A stretch of 64,000 nucleotides of DNA from Leucothrix arctica (GCF_003172895.1 NZ_QGKL01000029.1:62001-126000), one strand, 5' to 3'. Positions 8,268 to 18,051 are shown, counted from the stretch's first letter. Numbers and translations are program-made. The notes: generated from the letters alone by a model not told the origin.

Positions 8268-9773
8268 ATGGATATTATTGATAATTTAATTCTCGGGTTT
8301 TCCGTTGCCTTAACGCCTTTCACGCTATTTCTTGCCGTTGTTGGTTGTTTTCTAGGAACAATCATTGGTGCCTTACCAGGTCTTGGCCCGTCAAATGGTG
8401 TCGCTATTCTTATCCCTATTACGTTTAGTTTGGGACTAGATGCGACCTCGGCCTTAGTACTAATGACGTCGGTTTATTACGGTGCCATGTACGGTGGACG
8501 TATTAGCTCTATCTTGCTCAATATCCCAGGTGATGAACCCGCGCTCATGACCACCTTAGACGGCTATCCCATGGCCAAACAGGGCCGTGCAGGTGAAGCA
8601 CTCGTACTATCAGGTGTTGCGTCATTCGTTGGTGCTTTTTTAGCAACACTAGGATTAATCCTACTAGCGCCTGTATTAGCAGAAGTGGCTTACTCCTTTG
8701 GCCCTGCTGAATACTTTGCACTGTACCTACTTGCCTTCTGTACGCTGGGTGGCATGTCATCAAACAACCAAGCGAAGTCAGCATTAGCCGCTTGTTTAGG
8801 TTTGGGTATTTCCATGATTGGTGTGGACAACTCATCAGGCATGGAGCGTTTCACAGGTGGCAACTTGCACCTTATGGACGGCATCGACTTCTTAGTCGCT
8901 ATCGTTGGTTTATTCGCGATTGCAGAAGTGTTCTTCTTTATCGAAAGTCATGGTAAGTCATCTTCCATCGGTATCAAGCTTGAAAAAGTGGTCATCCCTT
9001 GGAAATCCATTATGGAAACAAAATGGGTCATGCTACGTTCTAGCCTGCTTGGATTTGTTGCCGGTGTTCTTCCCGGTGCAGGTGCTTCACTCGGTAGCTT
9101 CATGGCTTACATGTCAGAGAAAGCGATTGCTGGTGAAAAAGGTGGATTTGGTACAGGTGTGCCTAAAGGTGTTGCTGCACCAGAAGCTGGAAACAATGCT
9201 GCTGCAGGTGGTGCGTTAGTACCGATGCTGACGCTAGGTGTTCCAGGTTCAGGTACGACTGCTGTACTACTTGCGCTACTAATGACACTCAACATTACCC
9301 CAGGACCGACGCTATTTGCTGAAAGACCTGAAGTGGTTTGGGGGCTTATTGCTTCACTATTGATAGCCAACGTCGTGTTGCTGTTAATGAACGTGCCAAT
9401 GGTTAAGATCTTCGTTCGTGTACTTCAAGTACCACCATGGATCTTATTACCAGGTGTAACTATGGTGTCATTCGTGGGTATTTACTCACTGTCTGGTAGC
9501 TACTTCGACCTACTATTGATGGTTGGTTTCGGTATCCTTGGTTATGCACTACGTAAGCTAGACATCCCAACAGTACCAGTCATTTTAGGTATTTTGTTAG
9601 GAAGCAATATGGAAGACGCACTGCGTCGTGCCATGGTGATTGCAGATGGTGAGTTCACTTACCTATTCTCTTCACCGATTGCGATTGGTTTATGGATTGC
9701 TGCGATCGTAGGATTTGTTGCGCCAATGTTCCTTCGTAACATCTTGAAGAAGCCACAACGTATTACTGATTAA
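8268..9773 (+). CDS. tctA: Tripartite tricarboxylate transporter, large permease subunit
   Basis: A 501-residue polytopic membrane protein of the TctA family, the transport channel of the system. The signatures GALPGLGPSNGVAILIPITF near the N-terminus and GVPGSGTTAVLLALLM in the middle are diagnostic, and about a dozen hydrophobic segments are visible. AAGGAGG lies 7-8 bases before the ATG. The gene ends the transporter operon and is followed by a rho-independent terminator at 9797. The regulators tctD and tctE follow 83 bases downstream. Confidence 0.95.
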   Translation: MDIIDNLILGFSVALTPFTLFLAVVGCFLGTIIGALPGLGPSNGVAILIPITFSLGLDATSALVLMTSVYYGAMYGGRISSILLNIPGDEPALMTTLDGYPMAKQGRAGEALVLSGVASFVGAFLATLGLILLAPVLAEVAYSFGPAEYFALYLLAFCTLGGMSSNNQAKSALAACLGLGISMIGVDNSSGMERFTGGNLHLMDGIDFLVAIVGLFAIAEVFFFIESHGKSSSIGIKLEKVVIPWKSIMETKWVMLRSSLLGFVAGVLPGAGASLGSFMAYMSEKAIAGEKGGFGTGVPKGVAAPEAGNNAAAGGALVPMLTLGVPGSGTTAVLLALLMTLNITPGPTLFAERPEVVWGLIASLLIANVVLLLMNVPMVKIFVRVLQVPPWILLPGVTMVSFVGIYSLSGSYFDLLLMVGFGILGYALRKLDIPTVPVILGILLGSNMEDALRRAMVIADGEFTYLFSSPIAIGLWIAAIVGFVAPMFLRNILKKPQRITD

Positions 9774-9796
9774 ACGCTCCATCTCGTAAGAATTTG

Positions 9797-9823
9797 GGTG
9801 CTCGCCTTTGAGCACCTTTTTTC
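9797..9823 (+). terminator. Rho-independent terminator after tctA
   Basis: A perfect 7-base stem (GGTGCTC and GAGCACC) with a 6-base loop is followed immediately by TTTTTT. It separates tctCBA from the tctDE regulatory genes. Confidence 0.88.
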
Positions 9824-9856
9824 TTATCCCTTCATTAGCTCTGGTAGACTGAATCT

Positions 9857-10534
9857 ATGAGAATTCTACTAGTTGAAGATACTCCCGACTTAGCCGAAGC
9901 AATTATCGAACGACTTCGTGTTGATGGTCATGCTGTTGATTGGATGCCCGACGGCGAGCAAGCCAATAAACTATTAACCTACGAAAGTTATAGCCTAGTG
10001 ATACTCGACCTTGGCTTACCCAAACTCGATGGCATGAGCGTCCTCAAGCTCATTCGTTTACGCAAAGACACCACGCCCGTTTTAGTACTCACTGCCCGCT
10101 CAGGTATTAGTGACCGTGTTGATACCTTAGACCTTGGCGCTGATGATTACCTCGTCAAACCCGTTGACCTACGTGAACTGTCTGCCCGTTGCCGTGCTTT
10201 AATTCGACGTAATATGGGTGAATTTTCGAGTATTGTGGAATACGGCAACCTCAGTTTTGACCGTGCTGCAGCCAAGGTTCAAGTCAGTGATATCTTTATA
10301 GAATTACCCCGACGTGAGCTGAGCATTCTCAGTTTATTGTTAAGCCATCAAGGCCGTACCCTTAGCAAAGCCCAAATAGCCACCGAGCTTAGTTCCTTCG
10401 ATACTATCGAGGAAATGCCAAGCGATAACGCTATCGAATCTTACATCGCTCGGTTAAGAAAAAAACTGTCAACCAGCAACGTACGCATCAAAACGCTACG
10501 CGGCATAGGATACCTGCTGTATGTTGAAAAATAG
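9857..10534 (+). CDS. tctD: OmpR-family response regulator, TctD-like
   Basis: A 225-residue cytoplasmic response regulator. The receiver domain (about 1-118) has the acidic D8, phospho-acceptor D51, T79 and K101. The C-terminal winged helix (about 128-222) ends in the typical IKTLRGIGYLL. It overlaps the downstream sensor kinase by 14 bases. Its place beside tctCBA and its TctD-like sequence suggest that it activates the transporter operon in response to external carboxylate, as for TctD of Salmonella. Confidence 0.92.
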   Translation: MRILLVEDTPDLAEAIIERLRVDGHAVDWMPDGEQANKLLTYESYSLVILDLGLPKLDGMSVLKLIRLRKDTTPVLVLTARSGISDRVDTLDLGADDYLVKPVDLRELSARCRALIRRNMGEFSSIVEYGNLSFDRAAAKVQVSDIFIELPRRELSILSLLLSHQGRTLSKAQIATELSSFDTIEEMPSDNAIESYIARLRKKLSTSNVRIKTLRGIGYLLYVEK

Positions 10535-11948
10535 CGGCTCACTACGCGTACGGCTCGCCATACTATTTGGGTTGGTCCTACTTGGCGGCGGCTTATTGGT
10601 TCTGCTGACCACCAGCAACTTTGCCAAACAAGCAGCAGATGAAGCCTATGACAAACTACTCGCCAGTGCCGGCTTCACCGCTATGGAAAGTCTTAGCGTA
10701 ATAGAAGAAGAGATTAACTTTGACCTTCCCTACGCGTCACTAGACACCCTCTCGTTATCTCAAGATGACCGCGTTGTCTACCGACTCAAAAGCGAGAACA
10801 AAGGCCTGCTAACGGGCTACGACAAAATACCTGAACCAAACGGTTTTGATATGTCGGCTGACTTTAGTCAAGGTAAGCCTCACTTCTTTACAGCCAACTA
10901 CCAAGACGAGCCGTTTCGATTTATCGTACTTGAGCGACTACTTGTTGAGTCAGGTGTGCAAGAAAAAGTTTGGCTACAAATGGGACAAAGCAGCCTTGCC
11001 AGAAGCGAACTCGCTCGCGATCTCACCTTAAAATCGTTAGTTGGCATTTTGGGGCTGATTACTTTAGGACTGCTGTTTGTATGGCTAGCTGCGGGTTGGT
11101 CACTCAATCCACTGCTTAAAGTGGAACAAGAACTCCTACAACGTCAGCCGACTGAACTTAAACCGCTGATAACCGAAGTACCTAGTGAAGCGACTCACTT
11201 GGTTGAAGCCATCAACCGATTTATGGCCAGACTGCAACGCAACCAAGATCGTAATCACGCCTTCATTGCGGAAGCAGCACACCAACTACGAACACCACTC
11301 GCTAGCTTACAAGCACAAGCAGAACTAGCCGCTGACGAAACCAATCCTGACCAGTTCCGTCAGCGTGCCGAACGCATTCTTCGAAACGCTCAGGAAACAA
11401 ATAGTCGCATCAACCAATTACTCAGTTATGCCACGCTAGACCATCGAGTGGACGTACTCATACCCAAGCCAGAAGTGCTCGAAAACATCGTTGCTAAGTG
11501 CCTCGCAGACATGGCACCGATCGCTATTACTAAAGGTGTGGAGTTAAATTTTGATAATGATATTGGGCCAGTAAAAGTGACCGCTGACCCTGAAGCCATC
11601 CGCGAAATTCTACGCAACCTAGTGGATAACGCCTTAAAATACGGACAAGCAAATGCCAGCAAAGCCGAAGTACACGTTGGTTTACAATACGCAGAAGACA
11701 AAAACTGGGTAGTACTACAAGTTCGTGACTACGGCATGGGCTTACCCGAAGAGCTACTACAACAAGTTACTCGACGCTTTGGTCGTGGTGAGTTTCGCCA
11801 ACAAAGTGGTAGCGGCCTCGGCCTCGCAATTGTTGAGCAAATCATGCACGGCATGGGCGGTAAGCTGGAGTTAGAAAACGGCATCAAAGGTGGTTTGAAA
11901 GCAAGGCTCTTATTACCGCTTAGCAAACCTGAGGAGTTAACAACATGA
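10521..11948 (+). CDS. tctE: Sensor histidine kinase, TctE-like
   Basis: A 475-residue inner-membrane kinase. It has a transmembrane helix at about 10-30, a periplasmic sensor region to about 170, a second helix at about 172-195, then a HAMP-like linker. The HisKA domain has the phosphorylated H254 in EAAHQLRTPLASLQ. The ATPase domain has NLVDNALKYG (N box) and GSGLGLAIVEQ (G2 box). It overlaps tctD by 14 bases and the next gene by ATGA, so sensor, regulator and a binding protein are made together. Confidence 0.92.
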   Translation: MLKNSGSLRVRLAILFGLVLLGGGLLVLLTTSNFAKQAADEAYDKLLASAGFTAMESLSVIEEEINFDLPYASLDTLSLSQDDRVVYRLKSENKGLLTGYDKIPEPNGFDMSADFSQGKPHFFTANYQDEPFRFIVLERLLVESGVQEKVWLQMGQSSLARSELARDLTLKSLVGILGLITLGLLFVWLAAGWSLNPLLKVEQELLQRQPTELKPLITEVPSEATHLVEAINRFMARLQRNQDRNHAFIAEAAHQLRTPLASLQAQAELAADETNPDQFRQRAERILRNAQETNSRINQLLSYATLDHRVDVLIPKPEVLENIVAKCLADMAPIAITKGVELNFDNDIGPVKVTADPEAIREILRNLVDNALKYGQANASKAEVHVGLQYAEDKNWVVLQVRDYGMGLPEELLQQVTRRFGRGEFRQQSGSGLGLAIVEQIMHGMGGKLELENGIKGGLKARLLLPLSKPEELTT

Positions 11949-13012
11949 GACGTTTTTTGCGAATAACGCTATGCCCGATGCTACTGCTATTAACGATATT
12001 AAATACTCTACAAGCAGGTACTTATCCTGCAACGACGCAACCAGAGACAACCTTAAAAATCCTTTCGAGTACCGATGAACGTGTCATGAAAACACTCATC
12101 GCTGACTTTCAACAACTCTACCCTCAGGTTGCTGTTGAGTACCTTGATCGCAATACAGTCCCCCTCTTTGACTTATTTTTAGAAGAGTACCAACAAGGCA
12201 CAACCGCTGATCTCATCATTAGCTCAGCCATGGACTTACAAATCAAACTGGTTAACGACGGCTATGCCGATACCCACTCCATGCAATCACTTGAATGGCT
12301 ACCAGACTGGGCGCAATGGCGTAAACAAGCCTTTGGCTTTACCTACGAGCCTGCGGTCATCGTTTACAACAAACGCATGTTACAAGGCGAAGCTATCCCA
12401 CAGAGTCGTTTTGAGCTTATTGAAAAGTTACGCGACCAACCTGACTTTTTTTCAAAGCGCGTGGGAACCTACGACATTACACGGAGTGGCTTCGGCTACC
12501 TGATCGCCAGTCAAGATGCTCAGCAAGCCAGCACTTGGGGACGACTCACCGAAAATCTAAGCAAAGTAAAAGTAAAGCTCTACGACAGTACTAGCGCCAT
12601 GCTCAACGCCGTACAAAATAATGAGCTACTGCTTGGCTATAATGTACTAGGGTCTTATGCGTATGCCGCCAGCGAACAGTCAGATAATCTCGGTATTATC
12701 TTTCCCAGTGACTACACCCTAGTGATGTCGCGCGTTGCTTTTGTGTCAAAACGAGCAAACAACCCAGACCAAGGCCATAACTTTTTGGACTATCTACTTT
12801 CTGAACGCGGCCAACAATTACTCGCCAACAAGGCAAGACTTTACCCGATACACCCTGATATTAAAGGCAACGTGACTTACTCCGGTCTTCAACAAGCGGC
12901 GCAAAGCCGTGGCCCGTTAAAACTGATCAAACTTGGCCCTGCATTACTCACCTATCAAGACCGAATGAAGAAGCAAAACTTCTTACAAGAATGGGAAAAT
13001 GTCCTGCGTTGA
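11945..13012 (+). CDS. Periplasmic solute-binding protein coupled to TctDE
   Basis: A 355-residue exported protein with a signal peptide (about 1-24) and an ABC-type family 1 binding fold resembling iron(III)/AfuA-like proteins (TADLIISSAMD, VIVYNKRML and a SERGQQLLA block near the C-terminus). No ABC permease or ATPase gene is near. Its ATG overlaps the tctE stop (ATGA), and the gene ends the operon. This arrangement suggests that it presents ligand to TctE rather than serving a transporter. The fold call is firm; the sensing role is inferred. Confidence 0.8.
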   Translation: MRRFLRITLCPMLLLLTILNTLQAGTYPATTQPETTLKILSSTDERVMKTLIADFQQLYPQVAVEYLDRNTVPLFDLFLEEYQQGTTADLIISSAMDLQIKLVNDGYADTHSMQSLEWLPDWAQWRKQAFGFTYEPAVIVYNKRMLQGEAIPQSRFELIEKLRDQPDFFSKRVGTYDITRSGFGYLIASQDAQQASTWGRLTENLSKVKVKLYDSTSAMLNAVQNNELLLGYNVLGSYAYAASEQSDNLGIIFPSDYTLVMSRVAFVSKRANNPDQGHNFLDYLLSERGQQLLANKARLYPIHPDIKGNVTYSGLQQAAQSRGPLKLIKLGPALLTYQDRMKKQNFLQEWENVLR

Positions 13013-13101
13013 TTACGGTTTATCAATTGAAGTGAACGTAAATCGTGTTCGCGTTAACTCACCTCATATAAACTATAAAATCTATCCCTCGGTCAAACGC
13101 A

Positions 13102-15078
13102 ATGTCGCCTTTTTTTAAAATTAGCCTAATGCTGACCGCCGCTATTATTCTACTATCATGCGGCGGTGCGGATGCCCCAAGCCTGCTGATTGACAGCAAC
13201 GACAACAAGCCACAAAAACTAACTAAAGCCAACTCCTCTGACGAACTAGAAGACAAAATAAAAGCCTCGCTAATGTCTCATTATGGACACATATCTGAGT
13301 CAGAATATTACCTAGCAAGTGCGGAAGATAACCAAAGCGCTGTTATTACTTCTTCCACCAACACACAAGAAGCGTCGGTAGATGAAGCTGACCGACTGAA
13401 AACTGACGGCGAATACCTCTATTTTAGTAAGGTTACTAGCGCTGAAATAAATATAATTAAAGCTAATGAAAATGAGCCGGAACTCGTTGGCTCATTGGCA
13501 ATAGACACCGTTAATGACGGCGTAGTGTCAGGCTTATACTTACTTGAAGACCCTAAGCAGTTAATCGCGATTGCCGGTGATGGCCCGTTTAACGCATCAA
13601 TTTGGGATAACTGGTTTCAGCCAAACTTCTGGAAAGAACGCAAAACTGAACTATTCACAATAGATGTAAATGACCCAACTTCACCACAGCAAACTCACAA
13701 GCTAAGTGTCGATGGACAACTTATTAGTAGCCGCAAAATAGGTAATACACTTTATCTCGCGACTCGCCATACGCCACACATAACTGACTTAATTGACTAC
13801 CCTGCTGACGATAGTGACGTGGCGAGAAATCAACAGTTGATTGAATCATCATCACTCTCAAACCTGTTACCGCAGTACCAAATTAACAGCCAAGCGTCTC
13901 AGCCTTTGTTTGGCCCTAACGAGTGCTTTGTAATAGATGCTGCCACGTCAAACTACCAACAAAGTAGTGTGATTAGCTTACTAGCAATCGACTTGAGCAA
14001 CCTGCAGTCAAAGCCTACGGGGCAATGTTTTTCAGGTGATACCGAAACACTGTATGCCTCAAGTGAAGCGATCTATCTTGCGACGACTCAGTACAGTTAC
14101 ACTGATGACGGTGACGGTCTTGTTTACGACGGCCAACCCTACACAAACATTCATAAGTTTTCACTCGCTGAGACAACACCGAGTTACACAGGGACTGGCT
14201 CTATAGCAGGTCATCTTGGTTGGCAGCAAGACTTGAAGCCATTCCGTATGAGTGAGCATGAAGGCGTATTGCGCGTCATTAGCTACGTTGGGGAACAAGC
14301 TGATAGCGAGAGCTCACCTGCGCGCTTGTATACACTCGCTGAAAGTAGCACTGACAACACACTGGAAACACTAGCGAAACTACCTAACGCGACTCGCCCA
14401 GCGCCGCTTGGAAAAGTGGGCGAACAAATTTATGCGACTCGTTTTATCGGTAAGCGCGGCTACCTTGTTACCTTCCGTATGACCGATCCGTTATACGTAC
14501 TTGACCTGTCTGACCCTAGCGACCCGTTTATTGCGAGCGCACTAGAAATTGATGGTTACTCAGACTACCTACACCCTGTTGGTGAAAACTACTTACTAGG
14601 TATTGGTAAAAGTGCTGTGGCAGATACCACTGATGGTGATGGCCGTGGTGCGTGGTATCAGGGTGTAAAACTGTCATTGATCGACATTAGTAACCCTGCT
14701 GAACCGTTTGAAAAGCAAACCATCGACATTGGTAAGCGTGGCACTCAAACAGCTGTAACACGGACACATAACGCATTTACGTCGTTACAGAAAGGCGACA
14801 CGCTACAAGTCGCACTACCTGTTAGTTTGCATGAGTCAGTCGATGAGCGCATTGCTCATGACTTCGGCGAACCTTGGTTTAATTACCAGTGGACGCGTGA
14901 CGAACTACACCGCTTAAATATTAATACGGTAAGTGGTGAGATCACCACGTTGCCTACCGTTGTTGCTACACCGGCTAACCCTAACCCGTATTACAACTGG
15001 TCATGGCCTTATGACCGCTCTGCGATTATCGACGAGTCAGTGTACTACTTGCATGAAGACACGGTTGTTGCTTACTAA
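13102..15078 (+). CDS. Secreted lipoprotein with C-terminal beta-propeller
   Basis: A 658-residue exported protein. Residues 1-20 form a lipoprotein signal peptide ending in a lipobox ILLSC. The mature part contains TQEASVDEADRLKTDGEYLY, the hallmark of secreted proteins with a C-terminal beta-propeller domain (COG4880 type). Repeated blade-like segments follow, such as YVLDLSDPSDPF and LSLIDISNPAEPF. Family members are found on archaeal and bacterial surfaces; their function is unknown. The protein stops close behind the last blade with no extra tail. The next gene converges on it with a gap of only 23 bases. Confidence 0.82.
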   Translation: MSPFFKISLMLTAAIILLSCGGADAPSLLIDSNDNKPQKLTKANSSDELEDKIKASLMSHYGHISESEYYLASAEDNQSAVITSSTNTQEASVDEADRLKTDGEYLYFSKVTSAEINIIKANENEPELVGSLAIDTVNDGVVSGLYLLEDPKQLIAIAGDGPFNASIWDNWFQPNFWKERKTELFTIDVNDPTSPQQTHKLSVDGQLISSRKIGNTLYLATRHTPHITDLIDYPADDSDVARNQQLIESSSLSNLLPQYQINSQASQPLFGPNECFVIDAATSNYQQSSVISLLAIDLSNLQSKPTGQCFSGDTETLYASSEAIYLATTQYSYTDDGDGLVYDGQPYTNIHKFSLAETTPSYTGTGSIAGHLGWQQDLKPFRMSEHEGVLRVISYVGEQADSESSPARLYTLAESSTDNTLETLAKLPNATRPAPLGKVGEQIYATRFIGKRGYLVTFRMTDPLYVLDLSDPSDPFIASALEIDGYSDYLHPVGENYLLGIGKSAVADTTDGDGRGAWYQGVKLSLIDISNPAEPFEKQTIDIGKRGTQTAVTRTHNAFTSLQKGDTLQVALPVSLHESVDERIAHDFGEPWFNYQWTRDELHRLNINTVSGEITTLPTVVATPANPNPYYNWSWPYDRSAIIDESVYYLHEDTVVAY

Positions 15079-15101
15079 TAAGCAGCTCTGCCAGGCTTCA
15101 A

Positions 15102-16241
15102 CTACTTCTTATAAAACTGCTGCAACGGATAAAACATCTGCCCCAAATACGTCTTTGGTAGCGGTTTAGTGGTTCCGTAATCTGCTGGCCAATACTCTCT
15201 TGGTAAGTGCATTGTGTTAAACATCCAGTCAAACAAAATAGTGTGTGCTGAGTAGTTAGTATCTATCGCTGGCTTCTCTGAGCTGTGGTGCCAATGGTGG
15301 AACTGTGGCGTCACAAACACGTACTTTAGCGGGCCAAAGTTAATACCTAAATTGCAATGGATAAACACTGCTTGTAACGCTGCAAACGCGACGTAAATGT
15401 TTAGTGCTGTTTGATCTGCACCCAATAGATAGAGCGGAATCATCACCATCGCACGCTCTGAAAACACCTGTATAAAGTGACCACGAGACCCTGCTAACCA
15501 GTCTAGGTTTTCAACGGAATGATGCACTGCGTGAACAGGCCAAAGCCAACTAACCTCGTGATATAAACGATGCTCCCAATACAACACAAAGTCAGCACAC
15601 AAAACGATTAAACCAACTTGTAACAGTATCGGCATCGACTGAATGGACTCTTGCACCGAGGCGCTAATCGCCCAGTCAAAGTGACTCGCGTGGTAGTTTC
15701 CGTAAAGAATAATCGCGGAAATAGCTAAGTGATTAAAGCAAAAATAGAACAGGTCTAGTCCCCACTCATCTCGCAGAATCACTTGGTTTTTGTACTTAGG
15801 AAATAGCTTCTCTGCCGTGACAAAGATAAACGCAGACCCTAGAAAGGCTAGGATCAACCAGTCGACACCTAAAGAAAGATGCATGGGCTCAACGTCGCTG
15901 ACAGGTACTTTGTAACCGCCCAATAAAAAAGCCACCACCGTCAGCCCAATACCGATAGAGCCGAGCGAGCGAAACTTCTTTAGTACGAACGTGATACCGC
16001 CAAAAAATAGCGAGAAATACATGCCGTACTTCAGCACGTTTTGAAGCGTCTCAGCGTCGTAGACTTGTCTTAGCTCAGTCGTTGTTAGATAGGATGGAAA
16101 GAGGTACGCCAGCACACCGAGCAAGCTGAGCGCGCCGAGAAGTACTGAGCAGTAGCCGCTGATTTTACCTTCGCCTAGGCGAAACTGCTTGCTGCTGTCT
16201 AGCTCAACATCACGATCTTTGTATCTGTGGAACTTACTCAT
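15102..16241 (-). CDS. Sterol desaturase/fatty acid hydroxylase family membrane protein
   Basis: A 379-residue polytopic membrane di-iron hydroxylase. The three histidine boxes are present: HRLYH, HAVHH and HHWHH, the last followed by SSEKPAIDTNYSAH. The N-terminal half has several extra transmembrane segments. I chose the ATG at 16241, with GAGAGG 10 bases upstream; an in-frame GTG at 16262 has no ribosome site. Family members hydroxylate or desaturate sterols, carotenoids, fatty acids or ether lipids. The substrate here is unknown and no biosynthetic neighbours indicate one. Confidence 0.88.
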   Translation of the reverse strand: MSKFHRYKDRDVELDSSKQFRLGEGKISGYCSVLLGALSLLGVLAYLFPSYLTTTELRQVYDAETLQNVLKYGMYFSLFFGGITFVLKKFRSLGSIGIGLTVVAFLLGGYKVPVSDVEPMHLSLGVDWLILAFLGSAFIFVTAEKLFPKYKNQVILRDEWGLDLFYFCFNHLAISAIILYGNYHASHFDWAISASVQESIQSMPILLQVGLIVLCADFVLYWEHRLYHEVSWLWPVHAVHHSVENLDWLAGSRGHFIQVFSERAMVMIPLYLLGADQTALNIYVAFAALQAVFIHCNLGINFGPLKYVFVTPQFHHWHHSSEKPAIDTNYSAHTILFDWMFNTMHLPREYWPADYGTTKPLPKTYLGQMFYPLQQFYKK

Positions 16242-16342
16242 TTCGACCCAGCCTCTCACCACTAAACTTAGACGAATGATTCTACACAGAATAGTTAACC
16301 GCTGAATAAACGTAGGTACTAACGGTTTTAGCTTAACGAAAA

Positions 16343-16410
16343 GTGGCGCGATAGGTTTTATAGTTGCGCGATAAATGTTTTAATTGCGTATAAATACTTA
16401 TTGCGCAACT
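16343..16410. promoter_or_regulatory. Repeated GTTGCGC-type operator candidates in front of fic
   Basis: Four related copies lie in 68 bases: GTGGCGCGATA (16343), GTTGCGCGATAAA (16363), ATTGCGTATAAA (16383) and, inverted, TTATTGCGCAACT (16398). The second and fourth form an inverted repeat matching at 12 of 13 positions. The cluster ends 4 bases before the fic start and covers where its promoter must lie, so it is a likely repressor-binding region. The Fic protein has an N-terminal winged helix that could bind it. Confidence 0.6.
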
Positions 16411-16414
16411 TATT

Positions 16415-17815
16415 ATGAACCACGCAACTATGGCGACTAAAGACAGCAATACCATCATTACTTGCCTTCAAAGCAGCGATGAAAGCCTCTCCGCGCAACA
16501 AATACTTGCGCAACTCGGTAATGGCCTACCCCTGCGCACTTTACAATACCAACTCAAAAAACTCGTGCAGCAACAAAGCATCGTACAGACAGGTAAAGGA
16601 CGCGCGACTAAATACAGCTTACCTAGTCACTCATACCCAAGCATCGAACCTAGACAAGCCGACTTGGTCAATGAGTCAGACGAACCTTTCACTGTGTCTG
16701 CCGAAGCTAAACAAAGCCAAAGTTACCTGCGCCAAGCAATTAACAAACGCAAAGTGGTGGGTTACGACTACGACTTTTTAAACAGCTACCGCCCTAACGT
16801 CAGCAACTACTTAACTGACAGCGAACGCAAACACCTCAAAGACATCGGTAGTCAAAAGATAGCGCCACAGCCCGCAGGCACTTATGCCAAGCACATCATG
16901 AACCGCTTGCTCATCGACCTGTCTTGGAACTCCAGTCGACTCGAAGGTAACACCTACTCGTTGCTCGACTCGCGACGACTTATCGACTTTGGACAGATCG
17001 CTACCGGCCACAAACCGCTTGAAGCGCAAATGATCTTAAACCACAAAGACGCCATCGAGTTTTTGGTCAACTCCGCTGAAGACATAAGCTTCAATCGCTA
17101 CACCCTACTCAACCTTCACGCGCTACTGGCAAACAACCTACTCGCAGACACCAAAGCCGCGGGTAGACTTCGTCACATTCCTGTTGGCATAGAGCAGTCC
17201 GCCTTCTTACCGCTGGAAGTGCCGCAGCTTATCAATAGCTACTTTGACCAACTACTCGCAACCGCTGCTGCGATTAAAGATCCATTTGAGCAGTCTCTAT
17301 TTGCCATGGTGCAACTGCCTTACTTACAAGCCTTTGACGACGTGAATAAGCGCGTGTCACGACTGGCTGCGAATATCCCTCTGATCAAACACAACTACGC
17401 ACCACTGTCTTTTGTTGAAGTGCCTGAGAAACTATATGTGGAAGCGACGTTGGCGGTGTATGAGTTAAACGATACGCGTTTGCTAAAAGAAGTGTTTATC
17501 TGGGCGTATGAACGCTCGGCTGAACGCTATGCAGCCGTGAGACAGTCGCTTGGAGAGCCTGACCCACTGCGTTTGCGCTATCGTGAGGCTTTAAAAACGG
17601 TGGTCAGTGAAGTGCTGAATGGAGCAATGAATCGTCAAGATGCGTTTGCGGTTGTTAAGGCTTGGAGTGAGTCACAGATAGATCCGAGCGAGGCTGGGGA
17701 GTTTCAGGCGATGGTGGAGAAAGAGCTGTTAAGTTTGCACGAGGGGAATTTTGCGCGTTATGCGGTTAGGCCTTCGGCGTTTGAGATTTGGGTGAAGGTT
17801 TGGAACAATGCTTAA
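16415..17815 (+). CDS. Fic family protein with winged helix and altered active-site motif
   Basis: A 466-residue cytoplasmic protein. Residues about 10-70 form a winged helix-turn-helix. A Fic N-terminal region (about 115-200) contains SSRLEGN at 173-179, matching the auto-inhibitory [S/T]xxxE[G/N] helix with E177. The Fic core motif, normally HPFxDGNGRxxR, reads QAFDDVNKRVSR at 305-316: the catalytic histidine is Gln305, and both glycines are changed (Val310, Lys312). AMP-transfer by the usual mechanism is therefore doubtful. There is no clear ribosome site before the ATG at 16415; ATG at 16430 is an alternative. Related proteins with this QxFxDVNKR pattern are common and poorly characterised. 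Confidence 0.85.
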   Translation: MNHATMATKDSNTIITCLQSSDESLSAQQILAQLGNGLPLRTLQYQLKKLVQQQSIVQTGKGRATKYSLPSHSYPSIEPRQADLVNESDEPFTVSAEAKQSQSYLRQAINKRKVVGYDYDFLNSYRPNVSNYLTDSERKHLKDIGSQKIAPQPAGTYAKHIMNRLLIDLSWNSSRLEGNTYSLLDSRRLIDFGQIATGHKPLEAQMILNHKDAIEFLVNSAEDISFNRYTLLNLHALLANNLLADTKAAGRLRHIPVGIEQSAFLPLEVPQLINSYFDQLLATAAAIKDPFEQSLFAMVQLPYLQAFDDVNKRVSRLAANIPLIKHNYAPLSFVEVPEKLYVEATLAVYELNDTRLLKEVFIWAYERSAERYAAVRQSLGEPDPLRLRYREALKTVVSEVLNGAMNRQDAFAVVKAWSESQIDPSEAGEFQAMVEKELLSLHEGNFARYAVRPSAFEIWVKVWNNA

Positions 17816-18051
17816 ATCTAGAGAAAGCCCAAGTGTTATATCGAGACGCTATACCTATTTATCGCTAGTTTCTCTAACCAGTAGTCTGGCCTCTTTGATC
17901 GATAAGCAATGGCAAAACCTCGATCAAACCATCACTCTCCCTATAATAAACGAGAAAAGGGAAAGAGGCACAACACATCGACGCATACCAATATGAGGGG
18001 GAATAAACTGAAGTATCAAATGAAGTCGGAACTAATACGACTAAGGTCAAC

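Noticed and set aside
17808-17996. 62-codon plus-strand frame after fic
   Set aside because: It overlaps the fic end, has no ribosome site and no recognisable feature; the gap 17816-18051 shows nothing else.
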